Positions 1-13,039 of a stretch of 64,000 nt of DNA are shown here, piece by piece. Each line of letters starts with the position of its first letter. Position 1 is the stretch's first letter. The notes under the pieces were generated by a model. The model made no database searches. It was not told the origin of the DNA and saw only the letters and a list, made by a program, of their open reading frames with translations. Where the stretch lies: the NCBI GenBank assembly GCA_027943335.1, contig BSBK01008427.1, positions 267,154 to 331,153 of the forward strand. The letters are read 5' to 3'. Source of the stretch: Chamaecyparis obtusa. Taxonomy: Eukaryota; Streptophyta; Pinopsida; Cupressales; Cupressaceae. The translations under genes and the position numbers were made by a program.

Positions 1-1394
1 TCCCTAGTAAAATTGGGCCCAAACTTGAATGGTGTGAAAATATTTTTATTTTATAAGGATGTTCAAACCTACATCAACCTCCTTTGGGTTTAGAGCCCCA
101 AAATGGCTTGGTGAGGCATAAAAAAAAAGTTGAATCCCTCATTTTGGGATCAATTCATTCAATCAAGCATTCATGATCTCAAGCATTCAAGTTGCAAGGA
201 GAAGCATTCAAGCATTCCAATTATTTCGAGTATTAGAGTTATTTCATTCCACCATACTCTTCATCATGACAAGATTCAACAACTATTATGCAAGCACGTC
301 TCTTAAAGTGCCCTTTTAGGTCTTTGTGAAGTCTTTCTATTGCATTAACACTTTTGTTCTTATTTCAAGAAAAATTTCACTATCAAGGTATAATAAATCT
401 TATACTCTTATCAAGCCTCTACTACATAACTTGCTTCCTTTTTTCAAGCATTTCTATTTCAATTTCATGTTTAATTCCAAAACAAGGGTTTGACTTAGGA
501 AAACTTGTTTCCACCAATACTTTCACCATTTTTTGTGTAGATGATAGGTGACACAATTGTAGAAAATTTAATAGGTAAATATGATAGAGAGTTATAGGTG
601 GAAATATTTTCATTAGATTTTTCTAGGATTAAGGTCACCCCATACCTTTAACTCTCTTCTTAACCTTCTAGTCACCCTGTTCTTTCCCTTTTGTGCTAAA
701 AATTGGATCACAAGTCAATTGTTGTTTTAGATTTCTAGATATGGTATCAAATTGGCTTTATAAAATAGTATCTACCCGCATTTATTTCCTTCCATTATTT
801 CCCTATATCTTGCATTTCTATTTACACTTTACATTTTTTCTTGGATCCATTCAATACTTAATTCTTCTTGAACCAAGTGGATCATATTCCTTCCAATGTA
901 AAAGGAGATAGGCCTAAGCTTCCTATTTTGTTCATGCATCCTAGCAAACATGATTTCCTTCATTACAATATTATTAAAAAATCAAATAACATAGTACAAT
1001 ATAATTATAGAGAAAGCTTCTCATAGGAGTATCACCAAAAGAAAGCTAAAGATAGTTCAACAACTATCAGTCTCTCAAAATACATCATAATGCCTTTCAC
1101 ACACCTAATATATAGAATATACAAAACATGAAACTATCAAATGATATTTTAAAACTATGAGTTAAAACCACCCAAAAAAGACACACAAAATATCCACTGT
1201 TGGACCTATAACCTAATGATCAATGGTCAAGATTAAAAATGACAAATTATTTATGAAATTTTATTTTGGGGTTACCTCAAAACCCCTTCACTCATGTATC
1301 AACATCAACCTTTAATTATATAACATTGAGACACCATTTTCCTTTTAAATCTCCCATTTGTTGAACACCTTTCAAGAGTGACAAGAAGGTTACC
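1..1394. other. Unassigned AT-rich sequence
   Basis: I recognise no gene here. The only texture is a run of short imperfect AAGCATTCA repeats at about 160-220 and AT-rich sequence. The right part (about 1200-1394) probably belongs to the downstream end or LTR of the minus-strand copia element whose RNase H begins next to it, but I found no LTR boundary. The small open frames are not supported by any recognisable motif. Confidence 0.5.
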
Positions 1395-1980
1395 AACATC
1401 ATTATTTAATCACTAAGGTCCATAGACTTTGAACACCATCTAAAATTCTATGTGCTCACAACTTTAGTTCAAGTATCTGGAACATTCATCAAATTCTCTA
1501 CCTTAACTATCTTCACCCTTCCATCCTCAACCATATCTTTAAAAAATAGATACTAAACATTAATGTGCTTAGACTTGGCATGGAAAAATTGGGTTCTTAG
1601 CTAGGCATATCACACTCTAACTATCACAATAAAATATCACCACTCATTGTTTTACTCCAATATCTAAACATAGTCTCTTGAGACAAATATCTTCTTTACA
1701 AGAATGTGTTTCTGCCATATACTCAAATTCAATAGTAGCTAAAGAAACTATAACATATCACTTACTCATCCAACTGATTGCTCCACCAAATAATGTAAAC
1801 ACATAAGCATTGATGGAGTTATGCTATCAATATCACTTTCCCAATCCAAATTCATAGAACCATGAATATCAAGGGAAATAGAAATAGCTCACTTGCTCAA
1901 CCTCTAAATCATAAGCAACAAAAATAGAAAGCAAAAATCTAATGGATGTCATTTTGCAACAGGAGAAAATATATCACCAT
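1395..1980 (-). pseudogene. Ty1/copia relic: start of RT plus RNase H
   Basis: Read on the minus strand, the segment next to 1980 gives the copia RT motif DIFSPVAK-MTSIRFLLS with one frameshift. It then jumps to the RNase H region: NLDWESDIDS, YVFTLFGGAISW, a degraded form of the STEAEYMA motif, FYCDS, and a tail resembling HAKSKHINV and KDMVEDGRVKIVKVE. RNase H would cut the RNA strand of the RNA-DNA hybrid during reverse transcription. The RT core, including the catalytic YVDD box, is missing between these parts, so there is an internal deletion near 1860-1875. Many stops and shifts are present. The rest of this element lies at 15184-16560, and the two halves were separated by the insertion of Tat element A. 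Confidence 0.8.
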
Positions 1981-3213
1981 TGTAATACCCCAAAAATGGG
2001 CTATAGGTTCATTAACCTCTTACATCAACAATTCGATCGAAATCAACATCAAAGTCCTAACCTAAGGCACATCTGCACATGAGTTTATCAAAAACGTAAT
2101 TGATTATCTTAATTCTGCATCAGAGAATATTCCTTATCCTAATTATCTTTGATTTAATAATTATTTGGTGATAAATCATATTTATCCTAAAGTTTGATTA
2201 ATTGAATATTTAATTAATCAGATTTAATTCTGCCACTTAATTATTTAATTAGATTTAATTCAATTTATTCCTAAATTATATTATTTAATTTTGACAATAA
2301 ATCTAAAATATCATGAATAATTGATTAAATTCTTATTTAATTAATAAATGTCAGTTGTCAATATTTAATAATATAGTTTTTGAATAAAAGTTTGATTTAA
2401 TAATTGATTAACCCATAAATCAGTTGTTTTAAATTTAAAATCATTAAGTTGAAGATAAATCACTTTATTTTTAAAATTAATTCATAATTATCTATGCACA
2501 TTTGAAAGAGCAGTTAAACTTTAAATTAGAAAATCAATTCAAGCTATTATCTTTTGGAAACTCAGTATCTATTTTGACTTGAAAATTGATCTAAACTTCT
2601 GATTTGAGTTAAAAAGCTATTTTTTTCATGATTTACTTGATTTTGTGAGTTGATCTATTTCTAAATTCTTGTTAACTCAAAAATCAACCTGAGTTTATCA
2701 AGAGTGATTTATGGCTTTTCTCAATGCATCCTCAAGCCCTGGATTTCTCTAAAAACAAGGCTCAGCTCTTCACAATCTCATATCTCTCGAATTTGCACAA
2801 TTACTTTGGTGAAATTACATATGAAGAACCAAGCTTTTGCGATAGGTGACTTTGTGAGATCAATTCATAATTTTTCATATCAATCCATATCATTGTTAGA
2901 TTAAATCTGCATATCATTTCATTCAATGCTAGATTAGATTCATACAGTTTTTCATCCTAATTGCATAGAAAATACAAAAATATAGATTTATCTGCATTCA
3001 TTCTACATTCATCTTTTAGCATTAAATCCTTCATTTAGGTGTTGCATTGTCATTGATCTCGGTCTAATCTGAGAATACATACTTGCACCTACTAGAAGGC
3101 AATAAATCACCTGGTTAGCTTAGTTTCAATTATTTGCAGATTTTGATTTTGCTAACCTCTAATGTTTTATTGAAGTGTTGTGTCTGCAACTAGGTACAAT
3201 TTTCACACACACA
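1981..3213 (+). repeat. 5' LTR of element A
   Basis: It begins TGTAATACCCC and ends in a CA repeat (CACACACACA) just before the primer binding site. It is 1233 bp long and AT-rich, and it matches 13995-15183. From several hundred bases compared by eye, the LTRs differ by about 2-3% plus a small indel near 2130. Where the 3' copy and element C read TTCTATAAAA, this copy reads TTCTCTAAAA (2745-2754), so its TATA box is mutated. Confidence 0.9.
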
Positions 3214-3217
3214 TTTC

Positions 3218-3235
3218 TGGCACCCACCGTGGGGC
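3218..3235 (+). other. Primer binding site of element A
   Basis: TGGCACCCACCGTGGGGC lies four bases after the LTR end. It starts with TGG, as expected for pairing with the CCA end of a tRNA. The same site occurs in element C, and B has TGGCGCCC at its start. I did not assign the primer tRNA. Confidence 0.8.
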
Positions 3236-3365
3236 CCTAAAATGGGTTTCCATTTCTTTTCTATAAATTTCTATCTATTTTTTGTCATTTCTAATCAATT
3301 CTATGATTTTTATTCTTTGTCCGTACAATTTTTGTATGAGTTTTGTCAGAAACTCATGCCAAGAC

Positions 3366-3560
3366 CCTCTATGTGTCATACGACATTTGACATTTTTGAG
3401 GCTCATACCAGCAACTACAGATTATCATTTGGAGACTTCTTTGTTGTGTTGGCAGTTACCCACTATCATACGAGTTTCATGAAAGTCATGCCCGAGGTGA
3501 CCCACTATCGTATGAGGTCTAGATTGTCATATGTGAGGTAACCCAGTGTCTTACAAGATT
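3366..3560. repeat. Palindromic-motif cluster 1, element A leader
   Basis: There are several copies of a degenerate motif of the form (C)TATCGTATGAG or GTCATACGAC within 200 bases, for example near 3380, 3465, 3505 and 3525. They derive from the palindrome TCGTACGA. They are often preceded by CCACTATC or ACCCACTAT. The copies are decayed relative to cluster 2. Confidence 0.5.
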
Positions 3561-4936
3561 TGATACCAGGATTCAATTGTCATTTTAGATTTTTAGGTAG
3601 TTTGTCAGATTTGGACTAACGGCTAACCCTAACAATTGAACCCTGCTGTTTCTAATTGATATTTTCTTATTCTGATTGGGAAAGCGCAACTAAATTGCTA
3701 AAATAGGTAAAATCTACTAAGCACGTTGTGAGGAATTTAGGTATTCTTCTACAACTGATAACACTTCGATTTGGACATTTAAAATGAACTCTCTTGTGTC
3801 AGGCTTGTGTGACTTTTTTTGCTTTCATATCACAGACTTTAGTTTTTGGGCTATAAAATGAACACAGATTTGCTTTCTGCATATCTGTTACACAGTGAAT
3901 AGGCCCTATGAACACTATTTTTGGATGATCTTGAGAGAGTGGGCTTCTTTCTCTTGTTGACACATGTGAATCTCTTCTTGACGAAGGATCCCCTTGTAGG
4001 TAGGGAGGATACTGGGATTATCTTGCGTTCTACTGGGTTTTTGAGTCTTCAACTTTTGATCGATACATTCTCTCTCCAGAGAGATTGATAGAGCATAAGT
4101 TGTTGACATCACAAATCTTGGCGAGGTAATCTTAGTCTTAGCGTGTCAGATTAATCTATCTACTTTGTTTTGGTGAAGTGAAGAGGTTAGGGGATTATTC
4201 TCTACTTCCTTTTTGGATAGTACTAGAAACCTAGATCCTTGAATTTGATCTAGTCCCACCATGGTATCTTTTGTGAGTCACCTTTAGAGAGGGTTAACCA
4301 TAGTGGACATTCCTTTTATTAGGTCAACCACGTGGATAGAACCTCAAGTGGTAATAGTCATTTTTTCCGTGGTAGCAGCAGTCGCTATATAAATGTCCGT
4401 GTGGAGGAAATCTTCATAGGTGTGGTCTCTTGTTGGGCTGTCAGATCTCCCTAGCAGCTCCTGATTGATTAAATTCTCAAACTGTGTCAAAACCTCAGTG
4501 CGCTTAGATTGGATTTTGCCCTCTTGAGATCACAAAAGTTGCAGAGTCAAACCATTACTACAAACCCTAGTTAGGCCAATTTTTCATTTTCTGGGACTAT
4601 GTGCATTATTAATTTTTTTTTTGGAACATACACAACTAGCATTCCTAGGGATTAGCACATTAAGTCACTTGATTGTTCATGCACAGGGTTACTTTGTCCC
4701 CTGTTCATTATTTTCAAATGTGCTTGGAATCACTTGCCTGTTGTTCTGCGTGCTTGTTTACTTACTTGGTTATTGAAAATGAATGATCCTAAAACAAACT
4801 TCAAATCTGGATAGAAAACCTTGCAAAACACACTAATTCTAAAAATTGAAAATTGCAAAATCTGACACAAAATTCCTTTTTGGAGTCAAAAGTCATCCCA
4901 CAGGATCAGAAAGTCATACAAGTTTTGAGCATTTGT

Positions 4937-5130
4937 CGTATCAGGACCCCCAGATTGTTTTATGATAGCTTGTATAGTGTCGTACGAGTTTTGTCAGAAA
5001 TCACAAGCAAAAAGTTGAAATCTTCTATCAACTACTGTGTGAACTTTACAATTGTCGTATGAGTCTTGTTAATTATCATGCCAAAGCTTATCCACTATCG
5101 TACGAGCCTATAGAAAGTCGTATAATAAGT
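4937..5130. repeat. Palindromic-motif cluster 2, element A leader
   Basis: It contains exact TCGTACGA palindromes at 4980-4987 and 5098-5105, plus variants (GTCGTATCAG, GTCGTATGAG, GTCGTATAAT). Each sits in a context such as GT-GTCGTACGAG-TTTTGTCAGAA. CpG-containing motifs stand out against the AT-rich surroundings. Confidence 0.6.
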
Positions 5131-5563
5131 TTTGAAAATTTGCCAGAAACTTGCCAAAATTGCCAGAAATCCAGTTTTTACACCCTATTTCTAGATTCTG
5201 TCAAACAAATCACTGTGTCAGGAATAGAGTAGAAAATAGAAAGAATTCAATCATTTTCCTAAAGTGGTCTCTTGAGTCTGATCTAGCCTTCTGATTTATC
5301 GATTTGAGTCTTTTTCATCTTGTGTCAAAACCTTGTCAAAATTATCTTCAATTCAATCTTTGTCTAAAAATAGCTAAGTGTTGCGAGCTCGTGTCCGCCA
5401 TCCTTTGGGCATCTACCCATACTACTAGGGCACATTATCCTTCATTTACCTCCAATCTAATCTTCAATCAATCCAATCTTGACAAGGTTGCATCATTCGA
5501 TCTTCTTGAATCAATTCATTCTTCAGTTGTCTTAATCTTTCTCTCTTGCTTCACCTAAGGTTA

Positions 5564-7480
5564 ATGGTGGAAACTAGAGCTTCATCATGAAAACAAAGAG
5601 AACAACCCAAAATCTCTTCAAAGACATCTTCTATGATTTCTTAGACCATTCATCAATCCTACGACACTAGTAAATTTGGAGAAGACACTCTTGGTAATTT
5701 ATTCTTGAAAGGTGGTTACGTCACCCCTCCTGCATCAATTCACGCAGGTAATCAACCAACCCCTCCTGTATCAATTCATGAAAGCTATCAAACAAATCCA
5801 CATCAGTCTATCCCTGGTAACTCTCATAACAACAATATGTCTCAAGGAGGGATGAACCAAGGGTCTCAAGGACATCACTCTCAACATGGTGCAGATAAAG
5901 AATCCACACCTTCTGAAATTGCTCGATATCAAAATAATGATGACTTCAAGAAAATGATGAGGCATTTCTTGAAAGAAGACAGAGAAACATACTTCCTAGA
6001 GTTGGCTCATCAAGGGGCTAAACTTCCTCCTAACTTTAATGTTGAAGATATCATTACGCATGAGGAAGAAACTCCACTCACCGCTATGATGAAACAGATG
6101 CATGCCATGCAAGTCAAACTCAACAAACTTGAAAAAGAGAAGGAACCTAAGGATTTCTCCATGGAAGCTCTATGCCCTTTTCCATTTGATAAATACTTGT
6201 ACATACTGCCATTCCCTAAGAGAGTGGAGATGCCTAAATATGATAAGTATGATGGAAACTTTGACCCTCAAGATCATGTTAGATAATTATGTAATCAATC
6301 TATGGAGTTCATGCATGAACCAACCTACCTAATGCATCTTTTCCCTCGATCTTTTGGATGGTCAACTATTCATTGGTTCTAAAAAATGCCTCCTACTATC
6401 AAAAATTTTGAGGAGTTAATCAAACTATTCTATTAATAATACTCCTAAAACATCCAACATCCAGTCACTATGATCGACATCTGCAATCTAAAATAGAACT
6501 CTAGAGAACCATTCCTGAATTTTCTCAAAAGATGGAGGAAGAAATTTTCTCTATATGCTAGACCTATTCCAGAAACTGAGAAGCTGGAAATTTTCATCAA
6601 TAACCTTGTTCCAGAGATCAAATACCATTTTCAAATGCAAAAGCATACATCCTCTGATAAAATGGTAGAAAACACAATCAAAATTGAGAGAGTACTTGTA
6701 CAAAAAGGATACGTATCACTTCAAAAGGACAAGTATGAATCTGGATCTAATTCTAAAGACAAAGGAAAAAATTGAAACAAGAATAAATGTGTTGTCATTG
6801 ACGGTGTTATTGATACTATATGTGCCCCATCTAAGGCACCCACTTTCAATCTCACTGTTGGCACCCAAGCTATCAAAGCCTCAGAAGCAAAAGCAACATA
6901 ATCAAACAAAAAGTCATCGGATTATAAACCTTGGGCTACAGATCCTAAACACAAGTTTACTCCTCTTGGAGAGTCCTTAGAATCTACCATGAAAACTTTG
7001 TTGGCCAACAACATCATCACTTTGCCTGAGATAAAAGTCTTTGATCTTGAACCTAAACCAAAATGGTGGAGAGAGAACAATTTTTGTGACTTCCATCACA
7101 ATAAGGGTCATAAAACCAATAATTGCATATGCTTGAAACACATCATACAAGACAAAATTGAGAATGAAGAAATCGTAATTGACAATCATAAAAGAAATAA
7201 TGATCATATAGCATTCACAGAGCCATTTCTGAAACATGGTCAAGGAGATTCATCTTCTCAGCCTAATGTGGGTGCTAAAATCAATTATGCTTACTCTAGA
7301 AATAAAGTTGTCATTAATATGGTTGAACCATGCCTATCTGAGTGTTGCAATGTCATCACAATTGTAAGAAAAGATAGAGATAATCAATCAACAAATGCAG
7401 TTACTTGATCACAAGCTCAGGCGCATCTGCAAGGACAAATCCTAGATTCATCAAATATCCCTAAGATGCCTTTCAATCTA
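5564..7480 (+). pseudogene. Tat gag (capsid and zinc-knuckle-like), element A
   Basis: Gag is the structural protein that packages element RNA into virus-like particles in the cytoplasm. The start ATG at 5564 (MVETRASS) is shared with element C, but codon 9 is a TGA here. Downstream in the same frame come a Q/N/H-rich stretch, the capsid region (PKYDKYDGNFDPQDHVR near 6230-6285, then RWRKKFSLYA and INNLVPEI) and a zinc-knuckle-like box CDFHHNKGHKTNNC (about 7087-7128) with spacing C-x2-H-x4-H-x4-C. In-frame stops lie at 6284 and at several points to 6775, again at about 7406 and near 7496. No functional Gag can be made. Confidence 0.85.
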
Positions 7481-7528
7481 TCATCTACTTCTAAATAGAA
7501 GGCTACCTCTAAATCGAATCCTAAAGAC

Positions 7529-8227
7529 ATGATGCCAACATCATACAGTATTGTCCAACAACTCCAGCATACAAATGCAAAAATCTCCATGTTTGAGTTG
7601 CTTCAAATATCTCCAGCTCATAGAGCCATTCTAGACAAAGCTCTGCTCGGATCTAATGTTCCTGACAACCTTGATTTAGATAGATTCCAAACTATGGTTG
7701 GTCATCTAACATCTCCACAGTATATCTCCTTTTTAGAGGAAGATGATAACTCCTTGAGTCATCCACATAACCAGCCCTTGCACATTGAAGTCTTGATCCA
7801 AAACCATTGTGTCAAATGTGTGTTGATGGATGGGGGCACTAGCCTAAACATTTGTTCTTACAGCTTGATCACACACTTGGGATTATCTGAGTTTTCCATT
7901 GATCCTAAGAAGAAGATAACTATCAAAGCATATGATGAGCAAGAAAGATCTTCCAAAGGAACTATTGTCTTACCTATTAGAACATGACCCGTTATTAGAG
8001 ACACCATATGTCAAGTTCTTGATCTACCTTTGGCTTACAACATCCTTCTAGGGAGACCTTGGATACATGAAATGAGAGATATTCCTTCCACATATCATCA
8101 ATGTGTGAAATTTCCTTATGAAGGAGTAGAGGTGATGATTCCAGCTGATTTATATACAACTTGCAATGCATTGAAAGAAAGTACTTATAAACTTGTTCCT
8201 AATAATAGAGAATCTTCCACTAAGTAG
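7529..8227 (+). pseudogene. Tat aspartic protease, element A
   Basis: A retropepsin-type protease cuts the Gag-Pol polyprotein and works as a dimer. The active-site segment reads CVLMDGGTSLNIC (about 7816-7854), with the D-G-G variant seen in all three Tat copies here. The second conserved block is [15 protein letters not shown] (8030-8075). One stop (TGA at 7985) separates the two halves. It lies between gag and the G-patch segment in the same frame, so it was part of one polyprotein. Confidence 0.85.
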
Positions 8228-8251
8228 CTGGACATTGCTTCAACCTCCAAA

Positions 8252-9750
8252 ATGGAAGACATTGCTAAAGAACTCAAAATCAAAGATAATGGCATGGGAG
8301 AATACACAATGGAACTTGTTTTATCTCTCACATCTCTCCCATTGTCCCCAAAATCTTATGGACAACCATCTGACAAAGTGAAACCTACAGCTAAAGAATC
8401 CCAACTCGTATTCAATGGAAGTTTTGTCATAGAGCAAGTATCTAAACAAGAGTTTGAGGAAGATGAAGCTGTGCTTGCATGGTTATACAAAGATGAGTCT
8501 CAATCCCAATTAGTCCAGAAATGCGACTTCACTTCAAGCAAAATTCCTCAGAAGTCATATGGACCAAGAGACAAATTGATCACAAAAATGGGATATACTA
8601 GAAAAGGACCTCTAGGACTACAAGGTAAAGGTCTTCTATCACCTCTTGACCATCGTGGCCAAACAAAAAAGAATACAATAGGTCTAGGATATAAGAAGAA
8701 GCCTTTCTCTCTTAGCAAAAACTCCCCACTTGTCTTAGAATAGATTGAACCAATAGAGGAAACAACACAACAATCTGACAGTGATGATTCAGACATCACT
8801 AATGAGCTCATTCCTTATGAGAATTTTCCTAAAGAAATAAAATACCTCCTTGAAGCTGAAGATGGTCCAGTAAAAAGAATCAATGTAGTAGAAACACAAG
8901 AACCTACTATAGAACATAAGATAGTTGTACCACAAGAGCCAACTGATCTTAAAGAAGACCACATAGACAAAGAGGAAGGTGGAAACTATTCTGAGATAGA
9001 TTCTCATGAGTATGAATTCAAATTAGAATTTGAGGGTAACCCTTCTTGGGGTATCCATCCCGACTTTACACATATTCTTAGATTTCCTAGAGGTCCAGAA
9101 TCAGAAGATGAATCCAATGACTATGAACGGGGAGTCATTTTAGAGGAAGATGAGCTTATTACAAAGAAACATGTTGATGTTATTCAGCAATATGCACCTA
9201 AAACCAATGTAATTCTAGAGTGAAATGATGAATTCAATGAGTCTGATCCACCGATGGCTAAAGTGGACTCCCATAATGACATTGAACCTATTCACGAATT
9301 GAACATTTTGAGTTGTAATATCACGTTTGAACTTGAGGGTCAGATTAGGACCAATGATGACAGATCCATATCCATAAACACTATTTCCCAATCTTTCACC
9401 GCTTTGACTATCCAATATCTCAAACTTCTTGACCAAACCTCCATGAATCCGAGCCAAGGTATCTATACCTTTCCAAATGACTATGCCCTTGCTTGCTACC
9501 TCAATGTAGTTGAGCCTATGATGACTTCCATCAGTGAACCAAGCATTAACATGATGGAGTTGGACATCAAGTATCTTAGTCAAAAGAATAAGAATAAAAA
9601 TAAAAACAAAAAGAGTTCTAAGGGTGAAAACCATTTTGTGGCGGTCTCAGAACCTACAAAAGTAAAAATAAAAGACGTATCTGAAGGTGAAAAACTCTCT
9701 AAGGCACCTAAGGATGAGGTATTTTATGTCCTTCCAAGTCATTTATAGGA
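8252..9750 (+). pseudogene. G-patch segment and acidic PR-RT linker, element A
   Basis: After the protease the frame encodes a G-patch-like segment: LITKMGY, then GPLGLQGKGLLSPLDH, then a lysine-rich turn and IGLGY (about 8575-8692). This fits the glycine spacing of G-patch domains, which bind RNA or activate RNA helicases in other proteins. It is followed by about 300 residues of acidic linker rich in E, D, N and S, with PIHELNILSCNITFE, DYALACYLN and lysine runs. Stops occur at 8225, 8741, 9220 and 9746. Homologous linkers occur in B and C. Confidence 0.7.
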
Positions 9751-9779
9751 CAAATCTCTAGTACTGATTGAGCCCACTC

Positions 9780-11115
9780 AATCTATCAACTTGGGAACAA
9801 CAGAGGAACCACAGTTGATTCATGTAGCACAATCTTTATGAGAAGAAGAAAAGAAAAAATTTACAACATTCCTAATAGAAAAGAAGATCAACTTTGCATG
9901 GAAATATTCAAATATGCTAGGGTTGGATCCTGATCTTATAATGCACCATTTATCTATAGCTCCAAGTGTCAAACTTGTTAAGCAAAAATTGAGAAAGATG
10001 CATCCACATGTTGCACTATTGGTCAAAGCTGAATTAGAGAAACTACTAAAAGTCAGATTCATCTGTGTTATTGATTATGCTGAATGGATCTCAAATATTG
10101 TACTTGTATCAAGATTGGACAAGTCTATAATAGTATGCACAGATTTTAGAGATGTAAACAAAGCATGCCCTAAGGATGATTTTCCACTACCTAACATTGA
10201 TATGATAGTGGACATGACTGCAGCTTTGAGATGTATTTTTTAATGGATGGTTTTTCTTGATATAATCAAATCAAAATTGCTCCAAAGGATCAAGAGAAAA
10301 CTACTTTCACATGTGCGTGGGGTACCTTCTATTGGAATGTCATGCCATTTGTGCTTAAGAATGCTGGTGCTACATATCAAAGAGCTATGATGTCTATTTT
10401 TCATGACATGATGCATCAAACTATGGAGGATTATGTTGATGATACTTTAGAAAAATATATGATAAGATCTAAACATTTGAATGATCTGAGCAAAATACTA
10501 GATTGAATGGAGAAGTTTAGTCTCAGACTAAACCCTAAGAAGTGTGCTTTTGGTGTCACTTCAGGAAAGCTCTTAGGCTACATTGTTTCAAAGAAAGGAA
10601 TTGAAGTAGATCCAGCTAAAGTTGAAGCTATCATGGAGATGCAACCTCCCAAGAATATCAGTCAAATGAGAACATTACAAGGGAGAGTAAAATCTATTAG
10701 ATGCTTCATATCTCAGCTAGCAGACATATCACAACCTTTCAAAAAGACATTACATAAAGGTGTGACTTTTGCATGGAATGAGGAATGTGAAAAGAACTTT
10801 AATCATATCAAGAAATATCTATCGAATCCTCCTATTCAAGGGAATCCATTGATCTTATGTGTCTCCACTATAGATACGTCATTGGGGACATTACTAGCAC
10901 AACATGATGAGAACAAGAAGGAAAGAGCTATATACTATATCAGTAGAACATTGGTAGCATACGAGAAAAACTATTCAATGATTGAGAAAGCTTGTTTAGC
11001 TATGATATTTGCATCACATAAACTAAGATACTACATGTTAGCTCATACCACACATTTGGTAGCTAAGATTGATCCACTAAAGTACCTACTAAGCAAAGTT
11101 GCCCTCACAGGTTGA
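9780..11115 (+). pseudogene. Reverse transcriptase and first RNase H, element A
   Basis: RT copies element RNA into DNA. Visible blocks are LRKMHPHVALLVKAELEKLL, AEWISNIV, VCTDFRDVNKACPKDDFPLP, a form of PFGLKNAGATYQRAM (here PFVLKN), and the catalytic YVDD box at 10432-10443. The thumb reads LNPKKCAFGVTSGKLLGY. The first RNase H has DTSLGTLLAQ, AIYYISRTLV and YSMIEKACLAM. A single-base loss near 10220 shifts the frame, and stops lie at 9838, 10240, 10503 and 11113. A short LMPP deletion follows SNPPI. Confidence 0.9.
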
Positions 11116-11127
11116 CTAGCTAAATGG

Positions 11128-11673
11128 GTGATGTTATTAAGTGAATTTGACATTGAATATGTTGAAAGAAAAGATATCAAAGAACAAGTTATTGCTGATC
11201 AACTAGCTGAAGCACCATTGTTTGATGATACACCAATGCAAATGGAATTCCTAGATTCATCTATCATGAATCTTTCTTCTAGAGCATGGAAGTTATTCTT
11301 TGATGGCTCCTATACACATAATGGATTTGGAGCAGGCATATTGTTCATCACACCTCAAGGATACTCAATCCCTAAAGCATTCAGAATAAAGTTTCCTTGC
11401 ACAAACAATATTATTGAATATGAAGCTCTTCTTACTGGCATGAAGATAGCAATTGAGTGGAAAGTAAAAGAACTACATATTCATGGAGACTCACAACTTG
11501 TAATACACCAAGTCAATGATGTGTATCAAATGAAAGATGGAAAGCTAATCCCATACAAGAGAATGGTAGATGATCTAAAGAAATATTTCATATCTATCAC
11601 CTTTGAGAAAATTCCTAGAACAGAGAATAAAGTTGCTAATGCTATGGAAATGTTATCTACTTTATTACAGTAG
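11128..11673 (+). pseudogene. Second (archaeal-type) RNase H, element A
   Basis: A second RNase H domain follows the connection of the first: WKLFFDGSY (catalytic D), NNIIEYEALLTGMKIA (catalytic E), HIHGDSQLVIHQVN (catalytic D) and PRTENKVANAMEML. In B and C the last box is NKAAD, giving the fourth acidic residue; here it is N, so the site is damaged. This extra domain defines the Tat clade among plant Ty3/gypsy elements. Confidence 0.85.
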
Positions 11674-11689
11674 CCTGAACATGAGCTAC

Positions 11690-13039
11690 GCTATGAGTTC
11701 CTGGTGGAAGCACTATCTTATCCTGCATGTGATTCCCCCAAAACCCGCATGATCTACACTATTGTTGGTCATGATTCATCCCGATACAAAAACCTTTTTC
11801 TCCTATCTTCAAGATCAAATCATTCCCGATACCTTCAATCGCCATGAGAAATGATACCTTATATGAAATGCATCTTGATATGTCATCATTGGTCATGATC
11901 TATACAAATAAGGTCTAGATAGTACCCTACTTAGATGTTTAGAATAGGAAGAGTCTCAACGTACATCAGAGAAAGTCTACAAGGGTATATGTGGATCACA
12001 TTCCAATGGTTTAACACTAGCTCAAAAAATTATTAGGGCTGGGTACTATTGGCCTGAAATGGAAAAAGAGGCTATCAAGTTTGCTAAGAACTATCAAAAG
12101 TACCAAGTACATGGAAACTTAATTCATGCACTAGGGAGAGATCTAATTCCCTTTACTACACAATGGCCTTTTCACCAATGGGCATTTGATCTTATAGGAT
12201 CCATACATCCTCGTTCTTCTAACAGGCATACCCATATTATTATAGCTATAGACTATTTCACAAAATGGGTAGAAGTAGTCCCTTTGACTCAAGCAACCGA
12301 CAAGCAAATATCAATGTTCGTCCTAAACTACATCATATGTCGATATGGTATTCCACATTCTATAGTCACAAATAATGGTGGATAATTTAAGAACAAAGAC
12401 TTAGATAATCTATGTGCCAAATTCAAGACTACACAATATTGGTCATCTATCTACTATCCTCAAGGGAATGGACAAGCAGAGGCTTCAAACAAGAATCTAT
12501 TGAAAATCTTGCATCATACAGTTAATAAAACAGGAAGATACTAGCATCTCATGATCAATCCAGCTCTCTGGGCCTATAAAACAAGTATCAGAATGCCCAT
12601 TAGGGCTACACCATTTGCTTTAGTTTATGGGTCTGAAGTGGTACTACCTATTGAGGTTGAAATCCCATCACTAAGAATCAGAATGTATGGTCTAGTAACT
12701 GATGATGACTACAGAGTGTCCAGGTTGCAAGAACTTGAACTACTAGATGAGTGCAAACAAGCAGCATATGATCATCTCAGAGTATATCAGAAGATAATGT
12801 CTAGAGGTTACAACAAGAAAGTTAGACACGGAGAATTTTAGGTTGGCGATCTAGTCTTGAGAGAAAATCCTAAAAATCATTCACATAGAGAACACAAGGG
12901 GAAGTTTGAACCCAACTGGTTGGGTCCCTTTGTTATCACTACTACTTTTGGCTCTGGTGCCTATCAACTCTCAACAACTCAAGGAGAACAGCTCTGAGAA
13001 CCAATCAATGTTCTCCATCTGAAGAAATTCTACGCCTAA
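11690..13039 (+). pseudogene. Integrase, element A
   Basis: Integrase joins the cDNA to host DNA. The N-terminal zinc-binding region has lost both cysteines (YQKYQVHGN where B has CEKCQKHGN). The core has FDLIGSIH, then IVTNNGG where B has ITDNGG, so the second catalytic Asp is lost. The YYPQGNGQAEASNK box with the catalytic Glu remains. The C-terminal part contains KFEPNWLGPFV and ends LKKFYA with TAA at 13037-13039. Several stops are present, for example at 12383. Confidence 0.9.

Larger units (their letters stand above)
3236..5563 (+). other. Untranslated leader of element A
   Basis: This 2.3 kb region between the PBS and gag has no convincing coding sequence. It contains two clusters of short palindromic motifs (listed separately) about 1.4 kb apart. 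The whole leader is alignable with that of element C (41825-44135). Confidence 0.7.
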
